64,000 nucleotides of DNA from Aphelidium insulamus (Eukaryota > Aphelidiomycota > Aphelidea > Aphelidiaceae): NCBI GenBank assembly GCA_036784855.1, contig JAZDSV010000007.1, forward strand, positions 310,001 to 374,000. Direction: 5' to 3'. Shown here piece after piece: positions 1 through 11,592 of the stretch (positions within the stretch are counted from its first letter, which is position 1; each line of letters opens with the position of its first letter). The notes under the pieces are model-generated. The model was not told the origin of the DNA. It did not search any database and worked only from the letters and a program-made list of their open reading frames with translations. Position numbers and translations under genes: made by a program.

Positions 1-115
1 TCGCTCCTGGGAAATTGATTCCTAGGACAGCAAACTTCTGCTGGGAAATAATTCTGGGGGAAAATATGCCCAGGAAAAGGATTCCCGGGGAAAAGGATTC
101 CTGGGCATCGAGAAC
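1..115. repeat. Imperfect short direct repeats upstream of the first gene
   Basis: The first ~110 bases consist of degenerate copies of a roughly 17-25 base unit built on ATTCCTGGGAAA / ATTCCCGGGGAAA. An open frame runs through it, but the low-complexity sequence does not resemble the N-terminus of the downstream protein family, so I treat it as 5' flanking repeat rather than coding sequence. Confidence 0.5.
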
Positions 116-122
116 TTCCCTG

Positions 123-1240
123 ATGAATCAACGTATTTTCGCGCTGGCGGAGCGATGGCCGCGCCTCTATCCCGACTTGCGCGCCGATGAAGACGTCCCT
201 GAAGGACAAGAGGCACGAGCCGTGGATGATGTAGTGGTTCCTGCTGATGCTCGAAGAGAGCACACTCCGACGCGCAGTGGTCGATCTTGTCAGCTGTGCG
301 GCGTTGAAACCGTGTTTTCATCCGTGCAGCAGCAGCGGTCTCACTTTCAGTCGGAAATGCATGTAAATAATGTTCGTCTGCGTGCCAACCTTGGTCCTAC
401 GGTTGCCGACAGTGGTGATGGTCGTCAAGACCGCGCTGAGCCGAGTGGTGACGATGGATCAGCGGATGATGGCGATTCCGACGCTTCTTCTGCGGATACT
501 GCCCCGCGAACTGCTGGCAAACCAGAACTTGTACGGTTCTCTAGTCTCGCGCAAAGCATACACTTTGACATTGATCGCCGAGTGCTGTGCGCTCCGCCCG
601 CTGTGCGTGGCGATACGGGCTTCAGTGTGCCAATGTTGGAGTGTCTGAGTAATGTTGCACGTTCCCGACACTGGTCCTTCTTCTTCTTCTCGGGAGGCCG
701 ATTCGCTTACGCGGTGTACGAAACGGCCACTGACCGATGCATACAGCATGGCACTGCACAGCGATACACGGTTCGCAAAAAGCAGGGCGGCAGTCAGCGC
801 ACGCGGGACGCGCAAGGCAATGCTCCGAAATCAGCCGGCGCGTCATTACGTCGACACAACGAGCGGCTATTAGCAGAGGTAATATTGTACTTTCCATGCA
901 TGTAAGTATCAATATATTATATATAGGAGATAAATGACGCGGTTAAAAAGTGGCGACAGGAGTGGCTGTGTCGAGGCGACTTGGGACACCAGGAAATAGT
1001 TTGGCTCCATGCGCCGGGCACCTTTAATCGAACCCTGATAACAGATGCTCTGTCACTGCCAGGTGCGCATTAGATCGAGTAATGCAATGTTGTATATTCA
1101 TCAATGTAGACGATGCCGCCGCGCACATGCTGCGCACTGTGCCCTTCTCGGTGCAGTCGATAACGCAACAATCTATCCAGACGTGCTATGAGCGACTGGG
1201 CAACATTCGCATACACCCAGGCGCCGGCAGGACTCAATAA
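123..1240 (+). CDS. ANKZF1: ANKZF1/Vms1-like tRNA hydrolase (VLRF1 domain), short form
   Basis: Three exons: 123-878, 927-1062, 1110-1240; ~340 aa. The family acts in ribosome-associated quality control and releases nascent chains from peptidyl-tRNA on stalled 60S subunits. The C2H2 finger starts CQLCGVETVF and ends with HFQSEMH, followed by an acidic linker. The VLRF1 core includes QRYTVRKKQGGSQ then RDAQG and SAGASLRRHNE; the GGSQ glutamine matches the catalytic position of the family. Both introns (48 and 47 nt) keep phase. I start at the Met at 123 because the upstream in-frame sequence is repetitive; Mets at 66 and 15 are alternatives. The protein stops just after VLRF1, so the ankyrin repeats and the VCP/p97-interacting tail of animal and yeast relatives (over 600 aa) are absent. 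Identity is strong; the exact start is uncertain. Confidence 0.85.
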
Positions 1241-1514
1241 TAATATGATATCGCGCGTTTATCTTTATTCAAATTGTCGTAGCACAGTGTTGCCAGACTA
1301 CATACCATGGCGATAACCGTCTCTTGAGCCACAATTACAAAGTCACTCCCATATGTATCCCATAGGTAATAGTGTAAACAATACAAATTAGAAGCGTGTA
1401 ATGTATTGTAGCGGTGCAGCCATGTTACCGAGAGACAGCGCTATGTATGAAGTTTACTTACTGTAAACGCCACATTACGTCATTTGCGGTTGCGCATGCC
1501 AACTACGATCGATC
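1241..1514. other. Intergenic, no gene seen
   Basis: About 270 bases between ANKZF1 and the ABC transporter. It is AT-rich around 1250-1400. I see no RNA gene or conserved coding segment; it presumably holds the 3' end of one gene and the promoter of the next. Confidence 0.5.
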
Positions 1515-3998
1515 GTGGAAACCTTTTTCTGCCGCTGCGTGTGCAAACAAACTTCTCCGCCGCCAACTCCGCCAACAGCGATAACCGTAGAGACAACGAC
1601 AACAACGGCAACAATGACCACAGGTGATAGCGCTGTCGGCGTTGTCTCCGGCTCTCCGGCACCGCCCGCCAACACTGATGTCGTGATCGAAATGCCCAAC
1701 AATGTCCCGACGGAACAAACTGCCCCCGCCGACGTGGATCCGAAGCATGAGGCGCAAGTGGCGTCCGCGGCCTCACTGGCCACCTCTAAACAGTCGCTCG
1801 AGATTGCCATTCAAGATATATCATTCCGGGTCAAAGTGCCTAGTAAGCGGGCGGAAGGGCAGAGCAAGCGCACCAAAGTGCCCATGGTTGACAAAGTTAT
1901 TCTGTCGGGGATCACCGGTGTGTTCCGTCCCGGCAAGCTTACGGCGGTCATGGGCGCCTCTGGCGCTGGCAAGACCAGTCTGCTCAATGTTTTAGTGTGT
2001 AGTGAATCGTTATTGTTATCAAAGTTTGCCTCCTAATTAACTTGCAGGCCGGAGAGGTCAGCGGAAGCGGAGTGGGCGGCAAGTTGCTCATTAACGGTGA
2101 ACCGATTGCCACCGGGAAACAGATGAAGGAGCTGTCGGGATTTGTGTTCCAGGACGATGTCATCTTGGGTAGGCAAATACAGTAGATATCACCAGCGCTT
2201 CTTTGGATTTACCCACAGACACCATGACCGTGCGTGAAGCGATCACAATGAGTGCCAAACTGCGCCTGCCGCAAACAATTTCAATGGCCGAGAAAAATGG
2301 CCGGGTCGACGAATTGTTGGCCATGCTCCGACTCACAAAGGCTGCCAACACTATAATAGGAAATACCACTGTCAAGGGTATTTCGGGCGGAGAGCGAAAA
2401 CGTACCGCCCTTGCAATGGAGATGGTCACAAATCCAGATATTCTGTTCCTTGACGAGCCGGTAATTAATCTTATAACTTGCATTGAAGTATAAATACTCA
2501 CAACATATGCAGACTTCCGGTTTGGACACGTTTACCGCATTCAACGTGTGCGACATCCTGCGCACTCTGGCCCGGAGCGGACGAACAGTTATTGCCACCA
2601 TTCACCAGCCGTCATCCGAAACTTTCCATCTGTTTGACGACTTGTGTTTGCTGTCTGAGGGTCGTGTGATGTACTGGGGCCCCGTAGAGGATCTGGTTTC
2701 GTACTTTGCCGGACTGGGCTACCAGTGCCCAACCTATACCAATCCCGCAGATTACGTGTTCATGTCCATTCTGAACACGGAGAAGCAGGAGATCAACCCC
2801 GATTCAGCTTTGAAAGCCATGGATGCGGACAAGGTTCGCATCTCTGGCCTGTTGGACAAGTGGAAGGAAGGCGATCGGAACAAGGTACTGGTGGAGCAAG
2901 CACACCGCCCACACGATAACAAGGGCTTTACGAAATCCGCCATCAAGTACCGATCGGATTTCATGACGCAGTTCAAGGTGAGTGGCACACAATTGCAGGA
3001 AGAAAGTACTTAATGATAACAGTACCTGTTTGGACGCGCTGGTCGAAATGCCATTCGAAACAAATTCATCATCCGAGTCAAGCTTGCACAGTCATTATTC
3101 ATTGCACTACTTATCGGTCTCATCTACTTGGACCTGCCCTCTCAGAATATCATGCAGCAGAAACAGGCATGATTACCGTATTAATTTATATTTCCCGTAT
3201 TAATTTATATTTCACTAATGTGATAGAACTTTACCGGAAGTATGTTCTTCATTTGCGTCAACATGGTCATGGGCTCGTCAATTGGTATATTGAGCATCTT
3301 TTCTCTGGAAAAAGCCGTATTTATACGTGAGCACACTAATGGCTACTATTCGTTGATTGCCTATTTCATGTCCAAGACAATTGTCGAGGTAACTCTAAGC
3401 TTGAAATATCCGTCAGTGTTTGCTAAGGCAGCCAATGTAGTTACCACATCAAGTGATCTTTCCGTTCATTCAGTCGGCAATCATATTTTTCATGGTTGGA
3501 TTCAACAACGACCCGGCGTACAATTACATCATATTCGCGATTATTATCATGTTCTTGGGCATTTGCGGCTCGGCTCTGGGAGTGTTCTTTGCCTCCCTGT
3601 TCCAGGATTTGACGGTGGCACTTGCGGTCACACCAATGATCCTGTTGCCGCTCATGATCTTTTCGGGCTTGTTTGGTAATTATAATACGAACTTGACGCA
3701 TCATTATTAATCATTAGTGAACAACGACGCTATTCCCGTGTACTTTGACTGGATAAAGTACATTTCCCCGATCAAGTACGGATTCGAGGCCATGTTCAAG
3801 ACGCAGTTCAATTCCAAATGGTCTGTCGTAGATCCGATGCAGGGCAAATATGACGGCGCCAGGATGGAGAAGGAGTTTGGCTTGAACGACGGTATCAGCG
3901 TGGCCAGCCTGTTGTTCATCCTGCTCGGAATGTACATTGGACTTTTGACGTTGGCCTATCTGGCACTGCGCCGCGCAGTCAACCAAAAGACCAAGTGA
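1515..3998 (+). CDS. ABCG-family (White-type) half ABC transporter
   Basis: Eight exons: 1515-1994, 2048-2168, 2219-2460, 2513-2977, 3023-3166, 3227-3388, 3441-3675, 3718-3998. Half transporters of this family dimerise in a membrane and move lipids, sterols or pigment precursors. The nucleotide-binding domain comes first: Walker [12 protein letters not shown], the [15 protein letters not shown] segment (joined by splicing), signature SGGERKR, Walker B ILFLDEPTSGLD and the H-loop IATIHQPSS. Six membrane segments follow, including [17 protein letters not shown] and the C-terminal [20 protein letters not shown], with the conserved [12 protein letters not shown] stretch. The intron at 3167-3226 has a GC donor; the family motif NFTGSMFFI is restored only by that junction. 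A Met at 1614 is an alternative start. The substrate cannot be told. Confidence 0.93.
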
Positions 3999-4118
3999 GC
4001 TGGGGGTGAGATCAGTCGGACAGAAGTCATCACAGATCAATACAACTAAACAATTGGCTATATTTGCACTGCTTGCTGTATGCATCTTGCTGTATGCATT
4101 GAGCATTTAGCGAGCCTT

Positions 4119-5275
4119 CTACATAAACATGTCATTGTAGCCCGGGGGAGGCAGCTCGTCATTGTCTGGATCGCCACTGTATTTTATATATTATACAAAA
4201 AATAGTAAATTGTGTAAGCGATGCACAATACCTGAAGGGGCGAAGTGGACCACCGCGACCACGGGGCGGCTGTCCAAAGCCGGGAATTCCCGGTGCGCCC
4301 GCCAAAGGGCCGCCAATTATCGGATCGAATCTAGCACCCGGCGGAACGGCACCCGGAGGCAGACGCACGCCGCCAGGACCGACAAATGCTGGCTGTTGTG
4401 GAGCGCGCGGATCAAACATTGGATGATCCGGCCCGACCACCATTCCGCCGCCGGGACTGCAGCACTGTTGTTGAAACTATTAATAAAACATTGAACTCAC
4501 TGTGGTGGTCGCATAGTTCCCAGCGGGTCCAAGTCACGGTCACCCACGGTGAATGGCGATGTGCCGGAAGGGAGCTGATGGATCAAAGGTTCACGTGGCG
4601 GCCCTTCACGGCCAGATCTTGAAGCAGTTGCTCCAATTGCAGAACCAGTGCCTTACAATAAGTAACTGTAACTGAATATAATAGTTATATCACAGATGCA
4701 TACTTGCGGGAAGAAGCTTGGAAATTATGTTGGAGTGGAACTCTTGCGCAAGCTCTGGAAGGTGTCGCAGCCTGTCGTGCAGCAACTGTGACGTGGCCAC
4801 ATATCTATCCACCGGCACGCTGTACGTGGCCAACATGCCACCCTAAGAAATGAACATCATGACAGTATCAAGTGCAACGCTGAGGTAACATTCATCATAC
4901 TTGCGCGGCCATCGCGCCCACAAGGAGCGTAGTGTAATGCTCGTGTGAAGCCGGGGCACCCTCCGAGTCGGCGGGGCCGCGCGACACAGCCAAACTGGTG
5001 CTGAACGGCACGCACTTGACGACAACTTCCGTCCCAGTACGCTCGTGACGGTACTGCTGCACATGCACCCACAAGTGCTCGTCATACCCTGCCTTGGGGG
5101 ATGTGGTGGCTGTTGTGCAAGGCAGGAACCCGACGTCGCCCAGACAGGCGTCCAAGCAGGCCACAATTATCTGCGCTCCACTGGGCGTTGCATGCGCTGC
5201 AGTAGTAGTGGCATCTACGGAGAACAGACGCTCCAATGAGCGTGCAGTGCGCTCCACTAGCGCGGAGTCAGTCAT
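4119..5275 (-). CDS. PSMF1: PI31 proteasome inhibitor/regulator (PSMF1)
   Basis: Five exons on the minus strand: 5275-4901, 4842-4704, 4651-4501, 4456-4232, 4176-4119. PI31 binds the 20S proteasome and F-box proteins and affects proteasome assembly and transport. The N-terminal ~125 residues fit the globular FP domain. The C-terminal half is proline/glycine-rich with family hallmarks: FTVGDRDLDPLG, GGGMVVGPDHPMFDPR, RLPPGAVPPGARFDPI, GFGQPPRGRGGP, and the HbYX-like terminus DELPPPGYNDMFM. All junctions keep phase. The frame is open upstream to a Met at 5320, but the Met at 5275 gives the usual short leader. It shares a ~215-bp divergent promoter region with the receptor gene at 5492. Confidence 0.9.
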
Positions 5276-5491
5276 TGGACGGCGTGTCGGCTGATTTAAC
5301 GGTGCGTCAGACACCACCACGCGCCGCCAATCACGCGCGCCGTTGAAAAAAAAGAAAAATCCACGACGTGACAGTTAAGCAACAGAAGTCAAAACCCACA
5401 TTCAAGCACGGACAGAGCGAAGAGAGAAAGTAACGAACTAGAAAAGTGCGCGCTAGTGTCAAAGTAAAGACAAGGAAAACATTTTAGATAG

Positions 5492-7864
5492 ATGCCCCGC
5501 CGCGTGGTGATGCTGCAACTACTAGTATTGGTGGCAACATTTTCTGTGGCGCAGCAGGCAGCGGCACTATGCAACATGCCATTAGAGGTACGCGTCGCTG
5601 CCAAGGATGAGTGGGAAGTGGACGTGGCGGGTATAACAATGGCCGGGCCGCACTACTCGGACAATTCGGCGCTCTCTCGAGACGCCATTCCCGCCACCGC
5701 ATTTGACCGTGTGCAAAACTTCACACTGTGGGTGGGTGCCGGTCAGACGACGCTGAAATTCACTGTCAAGTCATATGCTAACGTCTCCACCACCACTGGT
5801 CTGATGGCGTCTGTGTGGTTCGCGGGTTCTCTGTTGACGCAGACGGGCCAAGCCGGCTGGTTAGTGTCGAGCATTACCGACGCGACATGGAGAAATGCCG
5901 CCAACTGTAGCCAGGCACCCGCAACTGTTAACGCGTACGGTCAGTCCTTTGCGGACTTTATCACTTCTGCCACAGCAACTCCGGTTCGCCCGGCTTGGAT
6001 TGCTCCTGGCGGCGTATGCGCCACCGCGTCGGTTACTACCTACTATGTTCGCGTCCAAGTCACCATGCCCGCGTATGATGCCAAACTGTGTCCGCCGGCA
6101 AACTCCACCGACAGCATAATGACCTTGGCGAATCCCATGCTGTCATATACAATTGGTGCACGTACAGCCAACACGCAACCACTCATGGTACGCATAACCG
6201 CGGACAACGATTACGTGCTGTACCTGGCCAACTACACCGTGCTGGGTCCTCGAGGTGCGCGCAAGTAGCTAAATATTATAATACTGACACACATGCCTGT
6301 GCAGAAGACGACTATTCCACGCCGTACGGATGGCAACGCATCACGGACCTGCGCATGAATGTTGTGCCCGGCAAGTACGTATTTGCCGTGCGTGTCACCG
6401 ACTATGGCAGCCTGCGCGGCTTTATCACATCGATACTTTACCAGAATTCTGTGTTTGCCATGTCGGACGGGCTGGCGCAGTGGAAGATCACCAATAATGC
6501 GTCGCTGGCACGTGCGGGCTGGAATACAGACTACAACTTTGATGCGTCTGGGTGGCATGACGTGGACACCTGTAAGCCAAATGTATTCTGGTGTGACACA
6601 CTTACTCACCTACTTATCAGCATTGACATGCGCAAACCAAGACCCGTGGGGCGACGTGCAAAAGATTGTTTCGGGACTGGGCGGCTGTCCGCAATGGATG
6701 TTTTATCCAAACTGCATCTCGGACGCCGTCAGCACCCAGGCGTACATTCGGTTCGCGTTTGACTTGAACAGCGGAGTGTTCAACCGGCCGCAGATCCCGT
6801 GTCGTGACTCTGCTTCCAGCGTGTGCCCGGCCGGCAGCTATCCCAACTCGAACGGACTTGCATGTCTCGAGTGTCCAGCCGGCACTTATAAGCCTCTCGC
6901 GGGCAATGGACGCTGCTTAACGTGTCCGGCACGCATGACCACAACCGCCGCAAAGTCTAGCGCTTGTTTATGCGCTGCCAACTATGAGCTCCGAAAGGTG
7001 GACGCCGTATGTACACCTTGCGCGGCTGGGACGTACAAGGACACTGCGGGCAATTCTACTTGCCTGCCGTGCCCTGCAAACGCCGCCTGCTCCGGCACTT
7101 CTCCCTTTGTTTGCGGTGCTGGCTACACTGTTTCCGCAGATGGTACATCTTGTGTAAAGTGTGCCATAGGCACGTACAAGATCACGGTTGGCAATGGCGC
7201 GTGCGTGCCGTGTCCACCGGGAATGTCGACCCTGTCGCCGGCATCTGCGGCGCCGACAATGTGTCAGTGTGACATTGACTACGGTCGGAATGGGACAGTG
7301 TGCACGAAATGCCTGCAGGGTACACGCAAAATATACGTGGGCGACACTGGGTGCGTGGACTGCCGAAATGATACGACCGATGCGCGCTGTGTGATATCAA
7401 CGCCTCCCATCTGCTCAGACGATGGACCATTGAATGCTGATGGCCGGTGTGCCGATGGATCGCTGCCACCGGGATCGCGGCCGTCCACAACTACAGCACT
7501 GACAGCCGTAGAAACAGCACAGAGAACTGCTGATGTGGTTGGCACAGATGCCGCGCTCATTAATCAGCCGCAACAGCCGGCAAATAGTGATCAGCCATCG
7601 GGATCAACTACGGTCATTGCCATAGCCACCGGGCTATGTGCGGCGGCTCTTATAGCTGCTGCAGTCGCTTTAGTTGTGCGCCGGCGCCGTATCACAGTGG
7701 CCGGTAACCCGTTCTCGGGCAGCAGCGGCAGCCTGGGTGGCGCTACTCAGGGCGAGAACCCAATGTTTGTGGGCCGCTACGCCACGCACGAGAACCCAAT
7801 ATTCAACTCTAGCTCTGCCTTGAACAGGTCCACGGATGCGCTAGTGCCGATGGAGAATATGTGA
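5492..7864 (+). CDS. Type I membrane receptor with cysteine-rich (GCC2/GCC3-like) repeats
   Basis: Three exons: 5492-6254, 6305-6571, 6621-7864; ~757 aa. A signal peptide (LLVLVATFSVAQQAAALC) is followed by ~400 residues without a family I recognise. Then come four or five repeats of the form CPAGSYPNSNGLACLECPAG / CAAGTYKDTAGNSTCLPCP, the ephrin-receptor/TNFR-like GCC2-GCC3 pattern of extracellular proteins. A single membrane helix (VIAIATGLCAAALIAAAVAL) precedes RRRR and a ~65-residue cytoplasmic tail. The tail contains NPFSG, ENPMF and ENPIF, three NPxF-type motifs that in other receptors recruit endocytic adaptors. The ligand is unknown. Topology is well supported; signalling or endocytic roles are inference. 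Confidence 0.85.
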
Positions 7865-7882
7865 TGGATACATAAAGCAAGT

Positions 7883-9854
7883 TTATGAGCATTCGGTACT
7901 TAAAAATTGCTCCTCCACACGTTGCAACAGCTCTTCAGTTACCTCGTTCCTGGAAATTTAGTTAAACCATGCATACATACATGCTCATTGATATGCACGC
8001 ACCGATCAACGGCATGGAGCAACTGAGCCTTCAGCTCCGCCACTAAATTGGACTGATCTTCATTTACACATTTAATCGCCCGCTGTAGGGCAACATGTTC
8101 AAGCCAGGGCCGCTTCAACGGATGAATGACGGGCGCATCAGCAGCATCCGAGTAGTCCCGACGCGGTCCAACGTAGATTGCTCGCTCCAGATTATGGAAC
8201 GAACCATGTCTGGAATTCCGTTTGATGTGCTGCTCCGCATAGCCACCGTTCCAGTTCCGCCACCCAATGTAAAAATCACTGGATTCTGTACGAATAGTAC
8301 TGCTAAGAATATTGCACACGGTCGTTGCGAGGCTTGACCAGACCCTGCAGTCTTCGTCGGTTTTAAACCTGGTGGTAAACTCGTAGTAATAAAAGCCGTC
8401 TGGCAAATCACGCGGTTTCTCCACCCACAAGGCGTGCGTATGAACTGACAGCGAGCCGGGCCCACGAAATAGCTCATACCCAAATCTATCGGCATCCCAC
8501 GAGTCGGGATCGTGCCGCCAACTCATTCGATATCCCCTAACACCATTACTCCGCGAACCATCAAAGTCGATTGGATGGTGTCGGTGTTGGACAGAATCAT
8601 CCACGCCATGTCCACCGAGTTTGATGCAGTTTGAGAATGTGCGACACCACTGTTCCAGCAGGGGTGCCCCGTTCTCATCGTCACCATCATCACCATGTTT
8701 CTGCCACCTTCCGGTAGCGTACGCTAGCGCCGGCGTGGCAAAGGGACATCCAAAAACATCATTAGTGGCGGGCATGGCATCCATGTACGCAAACTCTGCA
8801 AGTGTCCAGTGCGGATCGCTTTGATCTGCTTTAATGGCGGAGCGTCGTCGGCGCAACACCACCTTCACCGAGTGCCTGTGCGGCATTGGACTCATAAACT
8901 GCGCCTGGTGAAACGTCAGCCGCAAATACTTGTCGACCTCGGGATCCCTGTATGAGTATGTAAGTATATAAGTATATATAAGTATAAGTATATGTAAGTA
9001 TGTACGTATATAATACCAGTTGATATAGCAACTAACCATGTGCCATCCACGTTGTGGTTGGGAGAGTGGGGGTCCAAGAATACATCCCAGTTGTGGTTCA
9101 TCCAATGGTCCATTATTACATGCCCGGGGACAGTCGGCACACGGTCGGCGTACGTTGTAATGCCGTCTGGTATCCCGCGCGTCAGATAAGGTCCGTCATA
9201 GTGTCCAGCTATTTGGACCACAAATTGTTGCACCATGCTGAGCTGCAAAGTGTGGCGGTGCCGACCGCTTGTGTCATAATTGCCGCGGACAATTCGCACC
9301 ACAGCTGTGGAGTCGGAGGCAAGCTTCGGAGCGAAAAATCGAAACTGGTGCAAGTAGCCGGGCGGTGTCGTGCAATACACTTCTGTTTCGCGTGATGTAT
9401 CCGTGCTGGCATCGGCTTCATCGGCATTTAAATCGTCAATACGCCAAAGCAGCTCCACGGGAGAAGGCAACAGCGCAAGGGGTTCATACCGCGGAGAGAC
9501 ACGCGGCGGATAGGTGAGTACCGGGCGCGAGTGCGTGCTTGCCAGCTGGATCGCACCAGCACTGCGCCGACCAACATCGTACAGTAGGACGGACAGCGCG
9601 GCACCACGCGTCTGTAACGGTTGCCACGCGCTCACTGTGACTACTTCACCCGCCTGCCAGGACATTATGCCACCATTATCAACTGACGTGCAGTGCACAT
9701 AATCCGCGCTATCCGCGTCAAATCGCGCACAGCTACTCTTGCTCCATACGGGCCGTGGCGGTGGGCATGATAGTTTGTCCTCTGCCGCGGCACACACCCC
9801 GCAGACGGCGCCCACCAGCAGCCAGCTGGCGATCATAATCTTTCTTGTCCGCAT
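7883..9854 (-). CDS. Secreted protein of unknown family
   Basis: Exons 9854-9037, 8947-7985 and probably 7949-7883 (minus strand), ~615 aa. It opens with a signal peptide (ASWLLVGAVCGVCAAAED). The mature protein is rich in Trp, His and Asp, with several cysteines and repeated HH/HPH motifs, and no membrane helix. I do not recognise the family. The 89-nt intron 8948-9036 is full of TATA-type repeats and has a plain GT-AG border. The last junction is a proposal: a GC donor (ATGA|GCATGT) with a 35-nt intron that adds a charged helix ending FLSTECS. Without it the frame ends at 7939 with an unconvincing tail. The gene converges on the receptor, leaving only 18 bp between stops in the spliced model. 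Confidence 0.7.
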
Positions 9855-10392
9855 TGTTCCAATCGTGGATGTGTGACTATCACGCGTTGTAGTTCAGTGT
9901 GTTTTTATTATCGTCATCGTCCGCCGTTATTATCAAGTCCGCCCACAACTCGGTGAAATACATACAATCCCATACAACTCTTTATCCCACACGGCCGTAG
10001 ACATTATGCTCCACGTGTGTTTAGGTCATTGGGACATTTAACTGTGGTCGGGGAGCACAACACGGCACGGACAGCTCGCTCCAAGAATTGACGACGCTAT
10101 GCAACTACCACATGGCGATTATCATGGATACCGCGTGGAAAACCAAGGGCATTGCATTGCTGCTTCTAATGCCGTGACACCGTTATTATATTTGAGTACC
10201 ATCACGGACAAATGTTCCCGTTGGCCGTCACTGCAAACCACGTTAATAATACGCAACTTATACAGTGTGCACAGGGCGCTCTGAGGGGAAACAGCTCTTA
10301 ACAATCTATCCCGACTTCGCACTTCTGTGTTATCTTATACAATATCGCGCGTGCGACACTTGACATCGGCGTGTACGAATCAATTGAGGCAA
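9855..10392. other. Intergenic, divergent promoter region
   Basis: About 540 bases between the secreted-protein gene (minus) and TSR3 (plus). Short open frames here show no similarity to known proteins and lack coding character. It presumably holds both promoters; no specific site could be assigned. Confidence 0.5.
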
Positions 10393-11460
10393 ATGGGCAA
10401 AAAGGCTCACGTTGGGCGACACAGTGCCGGCAAGCGGTCCGGGGGTCATGGCGGTGGCAAGAAATACACAAATGACGACCGGAGAGGCCAGCGAGTACAC
10501 CTGCCACCCTCACCGCCACTTGAAGACGATGGTGATGATGAAAATGATGATGATTTGTCGGCCGTCTCTGATGACCATATCAGCACGGACACGGCGGCCG
10601 AGCACACCACAGACTCTATAGACGCGACAATGAACGCGCTATCTCTGGACGGACGGCTGATACCGGAGTCAAAGCTGCGTACATTGCGCCTGGGAATGTG
10701 GGACTTTGACCATTGCGATCCGCGTCGATGCAGCGGCAAGAAGCTGGTGCGCATGGGCCTCATTGACCAATTTCGTGTGGGCCACCGCTTCCGTGGCATT
10801 GTGCTGAGGTACGTCTACATTGAATTATATACTCATACATGCATGCGTATGGATTAATTGACTTATGGGGGCAGCCCGCGCGGTGAAAAGACCATATCAC
10901 CCGCAGACAGGGATCAGATTGCCGAGGGTGGCCTGGCTGTGATCGACTGCTCATGGGCGAACCTGGCCGCCGTGCCATTCAACAAGCTGCACAATCCGGC
11001 CAATGCCCGACTGCTGCCGTACACCGTGGCCGCCAACCCAGTCAATTATGGACGCCCGTACAAGTTGAACTGTGTGGAGGCCCTCGCCGCGGGGCTGGGC
11101 ATGTGTGGCTGGCGCGATGAAGGTGCGGCGCTGCTGGAAAAGTTCACCTGGGGTTCCGGGTTCTACACGCTGAATGCCGAGCTGCTGGACGCGTACGCCG
11201 GCTGTACCAGCGGCGAGGAAGTGATTGCCGTGCAGGCGGCCTGGCTCGCCGAAGAGGAGCGTCTGTGGCAGCTGCGCCGCGATCGCGGTATGTGCATATC
11301 ACTCTAGATAGTACCAGCGCTCATTCATGCAGAAATCGATCTGCCGCCGAGTTCATCCGATGATGATTATGACAGTGAGGATGAGGGCGGTGATATAGCC
11401 GTGGCCGAGGATGAGAAGCCACCTGCCGCCACCGACGGCCCCCAAGGACCGATGGATTAA
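10393..11460 (+). CDS. TSR3: TSR3, 18S rRNA aminocarboxypropyltransferase
   Basis: Three exons: 10393-10808, 10875-11287, 11333-11460; ~318 aa. TSR3 transfers the aminocarboxypropyl group of SAM to a hypermodified uridine of 18S rRNA late in 40S maturation, in the cytoplasm. The conserved core is plain: MWDFDHCDPRRCSGKKL, GHRFRGIVLSPRGEKTISP, GLAVIDCSWA, LPYTVAANPVNYGRPYKL, SCVEALAA-like NCVEALAAGL and LLEKFTWG. The N-terminal extension is basic then acidic, and the C-terminal tail is acidic and low complexity. The Met at 10393 (MGKKAHVGRH) is preferred over an upstream one at 10327. The DNA ligase IV gene starts 132 bp downstream on the same strand. Confidence 0.95.
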
Positions 11461-11592
11461 TACAGATATCTTATACATGTGTCAGTGTGTTCTGTTGCTC
11501 GCTCTACTTGTGGACATGACGGCAAAATGGACGGATAAACAGCGTCACCTATTGCCGATACATTCATATATACGCGTAATATTTGTGCACAC

